Assembly: GCA_039180865.1 (NCBI GenBank)
Contig: JBCDCZ010000134.1
Location: forward strand, 1-11,662
DNA length: 11,662 nt
Reading direction: 5' to 3'
Source of the DNA: JBCDCU01 sp039180865
GTDB lineage: Bacteria; Pseudomonadota; Alphaproteobacteria; Rhizobiales; JACESI01
Positions 8,177 to 11,662 of this stretch are shown piece by piece. Within the stretch, counting starts at the first letter, position 1. Each line of letters starts with the position of its first letter. The position numbers and the translations under genes were made by a program. The notes beneath the pieces are model-generated. The model made no database searches. It was given only the letters and a program-made list of their open reading frames with translations, and had not been told where the DNA came from.

Positions 8177-8217
8177 CACTGTCACTTCGCCTGGGTATGT
8201 GGTCCAGACCTTACTGG

Positions 8218-8237
8218 CACAAGACCAAATTCTTGTG
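8218..8237 (+). other. Stem-loop between small genes 2 and 3
   Basis: CACAAGA (8218-8224) and TCTTGTG (8231-8237) form a perfect 7-bp stem with a 6-base loop, 41 bases after the stop of the second small gene. No T-run follows. As DNA it is also a 20-bp inverted repeat that could bind a dimeric regulator. Its role is unknown. Confidence 0.4.
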
Positions 8238-8308
8238 ATCCCGCAAAGGCTTTCTTAAATCCTCCGCGTTAACCTGCCTGCTGCAATCCAATTGTCTTTG
8301 GGCAGAAC

Positions 8309-8533
8309 ATGGCGTCGATCGGGGCAATAACCGATTTCATCAGTGCGGAAATCCAGCAGCGCGCAACAATCCGTGCCGCGGCAGCAATCTCCGAGCTAAG
8401 CCCGTCTGCGGCACAACCGCTCTTTGAGGCTGTCGGCACGAATTTCGATCGGCTCGCCGATGCTGCAGCCGAAATCGCTGCTCCGGCTCCAACGCTTGAC
8501 GGCACTGGCCGTATCGTTGATACCAGCGTCTGA
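8309..8533 (+). CDS. Small LDGTG-tail protein, paralogue 3
   Basis: A 74-residue protein of unknown function. The first 50 residues are alanine-rich and strongly helical by composition, beginning MASIGAITDFISAEIQ, which matches paralogue 2. A short Ala/Pro linker (57-60) leads to the shared tail PTLDGTGRIVDTSV (61-74). The start is the ATG at 8309; no good Shine-Dalgarno sequence precedes it. Its stop is only 6 bases before the ATG of the NrtS-like gene, so these two are very probably translated from one message and may be coupled. The ITD near the start recalls R-body RebB proteins, but the remaining RebB signatures are absent. The ending G-x-x-(I/V)-D-x-x-(A/V) recalls YjfB-type small proteins, at low confidence. 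Confidence 0.82.
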   Translation: MASIGAITDFISAEIQQRATIRAAAAISELSPSAAQPLFEAVGTNFDRLADAAAEIAAPAPTLDGTGRIVDTSV

Positions 8534-8539
8534 AGTTCC

Positions 8540-8842
8540 ATGTCCGCCCCCAAGTCGTCAACAACCGAGCCTGGCGATTTGTGGCCCAAATCCTCCGGCC
8601 TGCCGAAAATGCCCCGCTTTCTCCGTCTCGCCTTCAGGCCCGGCATCGTCAAACGCTCTTTCTTCGTCGCCGTGATAGTCGGGTCAATCTTGAACCTCAT
8701 CAATCAGGGGGAAGCGATCCTTGGAACATCCGATGCAAGCATCGTCTGGTGGAAATGCATTCTCACCTTCATGGTTCCCTATTGCGTCTCAACATACGGT
8801 GCCGTGACCGCGCTCATGAAATACGAACCCGACGACGATTGA
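8540..8842 (+). CDS. nrtS: NrtS-like nitrate/nitrite transporter (small membrane protein)
   Basis: A 100-residue protein with two hydrophobic helices (about 39-55 and 68-90). Family signatures as I know them for NrtS are present: a basic segment before helix 1 (FRPGIVKRS, about 32-40), LNLINQGEAILG at the end of helix 1 (51-62), and WWKCILTFMVPYCVSTYGA in helix 2 (70-88). NrtS proteins were described in cyanobacteria as small inner-membrane nitrate/nitrite transporters, acting there as a pair; only one gene is present here, so it may act as a homo-oligomer (inference). Residues 1-23 precede the conserved domain and are polar, and a Met at 24 (position 8609) is an alternative start. It is placed 6 bp after small gene 3. 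No nitrate reductase or nitrogen regulator lies in the window. Confidence 0.8.
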   Translation: MSAPKSSTTEPGDLWPKSSGLPKMPRFLRLAFRPGIVKRSFFVAVIVGSILNLINQGEAILGTSDASIVWWKCILTFMVPYCVSTYGAVTALMKYEPDDD

Positions 8843-8876
8843 AGCGCTGAAGACGGTTCCAAGATCCGCGACTTCC

Positions 8877-8905
8877 TTGACATAAGGGCGTCAATGACCC
8901 TATAA
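8877..8905 (+). promoter_or_regulatory. Probable sigma-70 promoter of the ffh operon
   Basis: TTGACA (8877-8882), a 17-base spacer and CTATAA (8900-8905) match the housekeeping promoter pattern of alphaproteobacteria very well. It lies 35 bp after the nrtS stop and points towards ffh. The expected transcript start near 8912 would give an untranslated leader of about 165 nt. It supports ffh being the first gene of a new transcription unit. Confidence 0.72.
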
Positions 8906-8911
8906 GCCCGC

Positions 8912-9076
8912 CAATCACCTGCAATGGTTCACCATTGGGGCTGACCGGCATTGATACCGGAGGTTCACACCCGACAGCGCGATGCGCCCTCGGGTGCAAA
9001 ACTGCTTGTGATAAAGCACTCGGCTCGTCTCAAGTATTGCTAATCCGCGTTCGACCCGCGCCAGGAAGGAAACTGA
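8912..9076 (+). promoter_or_regulatory. Structured 5' leader of the ffh operon
   Basis: Between the inferred transcript start and the ffh start codon several hairpins can be drawn. CAATGG/CCATTG (8922-8937) encloses a 4-base loop. CCGG/CCGG (8945-8960) is weak. A two-part stem (8968-8996) pairs CACCCGA with TCGGGTG and GCGC with GCGC around a GAT loop. TGCTT/AAGCA (9003-9018) encloses a 6-base loop. There is no T-run and no riboswitch that I recognise. The conserved GGTCAGG...GGAAGCAGCC core of SRP RNA is absent, so this is not the ffs gene. A ribosome-binding site AAGGA (9066-9070) precedes the ATG by 6 bases. It may be regulatory or simply a long leader. Confidence 0.4.
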
Positions 9077-10636
9077 ATGTTTGAAAGCTTGTCCGACCGT
9101 CTCGGTTCGATTTTCGACCGGCTCACAAAACGTGGCGCCTTGTCGGAGAAAGACGTCGGTGAAGCATTACGCGAGGTCCGCCGGGCGCTGATTGAAGCCG
9201 ATGTTGCCCTTGACGTCGTTCGCTCCTTCACGGACCGGGTGCGGAACAAGGCCGTTGGTGCGGATGTCGTGAAATCGGTGACGCCCGGGCAAATGGTCGT
9301 CAAGATCGTTCATGACGAACTTGTCGAAATGCTCGGCTCTGATGCGGAACCGATCGATCTCGCCGCCAATCCGCCGGTCGCTATCATGATGGTTGGCCTT
9401 CAGGGATCCGGTAAAACGACCACGTCGGCCAAGATCGCGAGGCGGCTTCAAACCCGTGACAAGAAAAAGGTTCTGATGGCCTCCCTCGACGTGCGCCGTC
9501 CGGCGGCCCAACGCCAGCTTGCCGTTCTTGGCGAACAGAATGAGGTCGAAACGCTTCCAATTGTGGAAGGTCAGATGCCCGTTCAGATCGCTGAACGAGC
9601 AAAGACCGCCGCACGCCTAGGCGGTTTCGACGTCGTCATTCTCGATACGGCTGGACGCCTCGCAATCGATGAACCGTTGATGCAGGAAATGGCCGATATC
9701 AAGCGGGTCGCAGACCCGCATGAGGTTCTTCTTGTAGCGGACAGCCTGACAGGTCAGGACGCGGTCAATCTCGCAAAGGCGTTTGATGAGCGCGTCAACA
9801 TTACCGGGATCGTGCTGACCCGCGTTGATGGCGATGGACGCGGCGGTGCCGCTTTATCGATGCGCGCAGTCACCGGAAAACCGATCAAACTCATCGGCGT
9901 TGGTGAGAAAGCGGAAGATCTCGAAGATTTCCATCCCTCAAGGATAGCAGACCGCATTCTTGGCATGGGTGATATCGTCAGCCTCGTTGAAAAGGCGTCT
10001 GCCTCAATCGATGAGGAAAAAGCGGTTGCAATGGCCCAGAAAATGCAAAAGGGCCAATTCGATCTCGATGACCTCTACGAGCAGATCGATCAGATGAAGA
10101 AGCTTGGCGGCATGGGGGGGATCATGTCGATGATGCCAGGTGTCGGCAAAATGAAGAAACAGATGGACGCGAGCGGCATGGATGAATCGCTCCTGAAACG
10201 TCAGCAGGCCATTATTTCTTCGATGACGAAGAAGGAGCGCAAAGCTCCGAAACTCCTGAACGCAAGCCGCAAGAAGCGCGTCGCCAAAGGCTCCGGCACA
10301 GAAGTCTCCGAGATCAACAAGCTTCTGAAAATGCACCGCCAGATGTCCGACATGATGAAAGCCATGGGCGGCAAGGGCAAGAAGAAGGGCATTATGGGCG
10401 CGCTGTCCGGCATGCCGGGTGGCATGGGAGCGGGCATGCCGGATCCGTCTCAGATGAACCCGAAGGACCTTGAGAAGCTCGCACGACAGATGGGGCAAAT
10501 GCCCGGTGGCGGGCTTCCCGGCGGCCTTCCCGGTGGCGGTTTGCCAGGCGGCGGACTTCCCGGTTTAGGCGGCCCGAAACTCCCGGGCCTTGGTGGCGGC
10601 GGCCTTCCCGGTCTTCCGAAAGGCCCCAAGAAATGA
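9077..10636 (+). CDS. ffh: Signal recognition particle protein Ffh
   Basis: The 519-residue SRP54-type GTPase of the signal recognition particle; it binds 4.5S RNA and signal sequences of nascent membrane proteins and docks with FtsY at the inner membrane. Domains: N helical bundle (about 1-90), G domain (about 98-295) with P-loop GLQGSGKTTT (107-116), DVRRPAAQRQL (138-148), DTAGR (190-194) and TRVDGDGRGGAAL (248-260), where the common TKxD is TRVD; then the methionine-rich M domain (about 325-460) with its hydrophobic groove methionines and the basic RNA-binding stretch GSGTEVSEIN (405-414). The C-terminal 45 residues are a Gly/Pro/Leu repeat tail, common in kind in alphaproteobacterial Ffh and making it longer than the E. 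coli protein of about 450 residues. ATG 9077 has an AAGGA site. Its stop overlaps the next gene by 4 bp. Confidence 0.98.
   Translation: MFESLSDRLGSIFDRLTKRGALSEKDVGEALREVRRALIEADVALDVVRSFTDRVRNKAVGADVVKSVTPGQMVVKIVHDELVEMLGSDAEPIDLAANPPVAIMMVGLQGSGKTTTSAKIARRLQTRDKKKVLMASLDVRRPAAQRQLAVLGEQNEVETLPIVEGQMPVQIAERAKTAARLGGFDVVILDTAGRLAIDEPLMQEMADIKRVADPHEVLLVADSLTGQDAVNLAKAFDERVNITGIVLTRVDGDGRGGAALSMRAVTGKPIKLIGVGEKAEDLEDFHPSRIADRILGMGDIVSLVEKASASIDEEKAVAMAQKMQKGQFDLDDLYEQIDQMKKLGGMGGIMSMMPGVGKMKKQMDASGMDESLLKRQQAIISSMTKKERKAPKLLNASRKKRVAKGSGTEVSEINKLLKMHRQMSDMMKAMGGKGKKKGIMGALSGMPGGMGAGMPDPSQMNPKDLEKLARQMGQMPGGGLPGGLPGGGLPGGGLPGLGGPKLPGLGGGGLPGLPKGPKK
10502..10621 (+). repeat. Low-complexity GGGLPG repeat tract encoding the Ffh tail
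   Basis: About 120 bp encode repeated (G)GGLPG units, residues 476-515 of Ffh. At DNA level these are imperfect GGCGG(N)CTTCCCGG-type units with varied third bases. The tract is probably disordered in the protein and prone to length change by slippage. Antisense frames here give proline-rich pseudo-ORFs that are not genes. Confidence 0.8.
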
Positions 10637-11166
10637 CCACGCTCACGGCGATTCCAGAGCTTGAGACCGAGCGACTGATCCTGCGGGGCTTTCACCAGAA
10701 AGATCTTGACGATCTTCTGGTAATCGAAAGCGATCCCGATGTAACGCGCTTTACGGGCGGCGTTCAAAGCCGGGATCGGATCTGGCGGTTTATGGCGGCA
10801 ATGGTCGGCCATTGGTCGTTGCGCGGCTTCGGTCCCTTCGCGATCGTCGGAAAGGACGAGGAAAGAGTTATTGGTTTCTGCGGCCCCTGGCATCCCGTCC
10901 GCTGGCCGGAACCGGAAATCTGCTGGACGTTCGGTAAAGCATACCAGGGCAAAGGCTATGCAACCGAAGCCGCACGCCGGGCGATCACCTACGTCTATGA
11001 AACACTTCATTGGGAAACGGTGATGAGCCCGATTGACGCCAAGAACTTTGCATCGCAGGGCGTTGCGAAAAAGCTTGGGGCAACTCTAGAAGCACAAGAC
11101 CTCACGTTCGAGGACTTCACCGTGGACATTTGGCGGCATGTTCCCGCTCGGGAGTGGCGCGCATGA
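10633..11166 (+). CDS. GNAT-family N-acetyltransferase (RimJ/RimL-like)
   Basis: A 177-residue cytosolic acetyltransferase of the GNAT fold. It opens with LETERLILRGF (10-20), the usual beginning of the RimJ/RimL-type subgroup. It contains the beta-bulge region PEPEICWTFGKAYQ and the acetyl-CoA pyrophosphate loop QGKGYATEA (105-113, a Q-x-x-G-x-A/G pattern), followed by N133 and SQGVAKKLGA, typical of the last helix and strand. The substrate is unknown: this subgroup includes enzymes that acetylate ribosomal protein N-termini, small molecules or antibiotics. The ATG at 10633 overlaps the ffh stop as ATGA, and its own stop overlaps the next start in the same way, so it belongs to the ffh transcript. 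Lying between SRP and ribosomal-protein genes, a role in protein modification is conceivable but unproven. Confidence 0.9.
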   Translation: MTTLTAIPELETERLILRGFHQKDLDDLLVIESDPDVTRFTGGVQSRDRIWRFMAAMVGHWSLRGFGPFAIVGKDEERVIGFCGPWHPVRWPEPEICWTFGKAYQGKGYATEAARRAITYVYETLHWETVMSPIDAKNFASQGVAKKLGATLEAQDLTFEDFTVDIWRHVPAREWRA

Positions 11167-11513
11167 TCACCTGTACGATCCGATATGTGATCGATCCCTA
11201 TCAGATCCCTGAATTCGAGATCTACGCCAAAGCGTGGATCACGCTCGTCACCAAATTTGGCGGCACGCATCACGGCTATTTTCTGCCGCATGAGGGCGCC
11301 AACAACATCGCCTTTGCGATGTTCAGTTTCGAAAGCCTCGCGGCCTACGAAGACTACCGGCTCCAGATGGCTTCCGATCCCGATTGCCTCAAGGCGTTTG
11401 CTTTCGCCGAGGAAACGCGGTGCATCGTGAGCTACGAGCGTTCATTCACCCGGCCGGTGCTTGACGGCATCAGCCCTTCGAAAATCCCGCACCTGACTAA
11501 GGTCATTGAATAA
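11163..11513 (+). CDS. NIPSNAP family protein
   Basis: A 116-residue protein resembling single-domain bacterial NIPSNAP proteins, which have a dimeric ferredoxin-like alpha/beta barrel fold. Features that fit: the opening strand MITCTIRYVIDPYQIPEF, the helix YAKAWITLVTKFGG, the HHGYFLPHEGANNIAFAMFSF segment (36-56), the AAYEDYRLQMASDPDC segment (60-75) and the closing SYERSFTRPV (90-99). The biochemical function is not established for bacterial members. The start at 11163 is chosen because it overlaps the acetyltransferase stop as ATGA; an upstream in-frame start at 11130 would add 11 residues with no family resemblance. The gap to rpsP is 11 bp, so it is co-transcribed. No membrane segment or signal peptide is seen. 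Confidence 0.87.
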   Translation: MITCTIRYVIDPYQIPEFEIYAKAWITLVTKFGGTHHGYFLPHEGANNIAFAMFSFESLAAYEDYRLQMASDPDCLKAFAFAEETRCIVSYERSFTRPVLDGISPSKIPHLTKVIE

Positions 11514-11524
11514 AGGAAAACAAA

Positions 11525-11662
11525 ATGGCTCTGAAAATTCGTCTCGCCCGTGGCGGCTCGAAGAAACGCCCCTTCTACCGGATCGTGGTCGCAGACGTCC
11601 GCGCACCGCGTGACGGTCGTTTCATCGAAAAGATCGGCACTTACAATCCACTCCTTCCAAAG
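11525..11662 (+). CDS. rpsP: 30S ribosomal protein S16 (partial, runs off the window end)
   Basis: The first 46 codons of S16 are present: MALKIRLARGGSKKRPFYRI, then VVADVRAPRDGRFIEKIGTY and NPLLPK. This is the highly conserved N-terminal part of the family (full length about 80-165 residues in alphaproteobacteria). S16 is a small-subunit assembly protein that binds 16S rRNA. The ATG at 11525 is preceded by AAAGGAAAA. In many bacteria rpsP is followed by rimM, trmD and rplS, so those are expected beyond the window. The 3' end is cut off by the window, not broken. Confidence 0.98.
   Translation, partial: MALKIRLARGGSKKRPFYRIVVADVRAPRDGRFIEKIGTYNPLLPK

Noticed and set aside
8309..8533. R-body (RebB-like) identity for the small alanine-rich proteins
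   Set aside because: Only a short ITD near the start is shared; the expected RebB body pattern is absent and the fixed LDGTG tail is foreign to that family.
8269..8703. A 144-codon minus-strand frame across small gene 3 and nrtS
   Set aside because: It is antisense to two better-supported genes and has no recognisable domain.
8912..9076. SRP 4.5S RNA gene immediately upstream of ffh
   Set aside because: The conserved SRP RNA apical-loop sequence is not present, despite the hairpins.
10450..11010. A 186-codon minus-strand frame with proline-rich repeats
   Set aside because: The repeats are the complement of the Ffh GGGLPG tail, and the rest is antisense to the acetyltransferase.

Overview
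The window reads as a chromosomal segment of an alphaproteobacterium. The evidence is the gene content and style: an alphaproteobacterial-type ApaG, an Ffh with a Gly/Pro/Met-rich tail directly upstream of the ribosomal-protein gene rpsP, a TTGAC(A)-N17-CTATAA promoter before ffh, and moderately GC-rich coding sequence. I cannot place it to genus. There is no rRNA, tRNA, CRISPR array, insertion sequence or phage gene that I can see.

Layout. (1) Positions 68-1997, plus strand: apaG, then a TrkH-type potassium-uptake channel subunit. (2) Positions 1954-7301, minus strand: a two-gene efflux operon of a periplasmic adaptor (HlyD/MFP family) followed 2 bases later by an RND permease. The permease is unusually long (1259 residues) because about 180 hydrophobic residues are inserted between its two halves. 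Its 3' end overlaps the 3' end of trkH by 44 bp, tail to tail. (3) Positions 7302-7623: a divergent intergenic region with no convincing gene. (4) Positions 7624-8842, plus strand: three small paralogous genes of 67-74 codons, each ending in the same C-terminal motif, P-T-L-D-G-T-G-x-(L/V/I)-(I/V)-D-x-S-(V/A). They are followed 6 bases later by a NrtS-like nitrate/nitrite transporter gene. (5) Positions 8843-9076: a strong promoter and a leader of about 165 nt containing several hairpins. (6) Positions 9077-11662, plus strand: ffh, a GNAT acetyltransferase, a NIPSNAP-family protein and the start of rpsP. The first three are joined by 4-bp ATGA overlaps, so they look like one transcription unit of protein targeting and ribosome genes with two accessory genes inserted.

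The most interesting part is region 4. The three small proteins share an N-terminal helix pattern as well as the C-terminal motif. Within the motif almost every codon differs at the third base while the amino acids stay fixed. This indicates real, selected proteins rather than a recent DNA duplication. I do not recognise the family with certainty. The tail loosely resembles the G-x-x-(I/V)-D-x-x-(A/V) endings of YjfB-type small 'putative motility' proteins, but that link is only a suggestion. Secondary points of interest are the extra membrane domain in the RND permease and the structured ffh leader.
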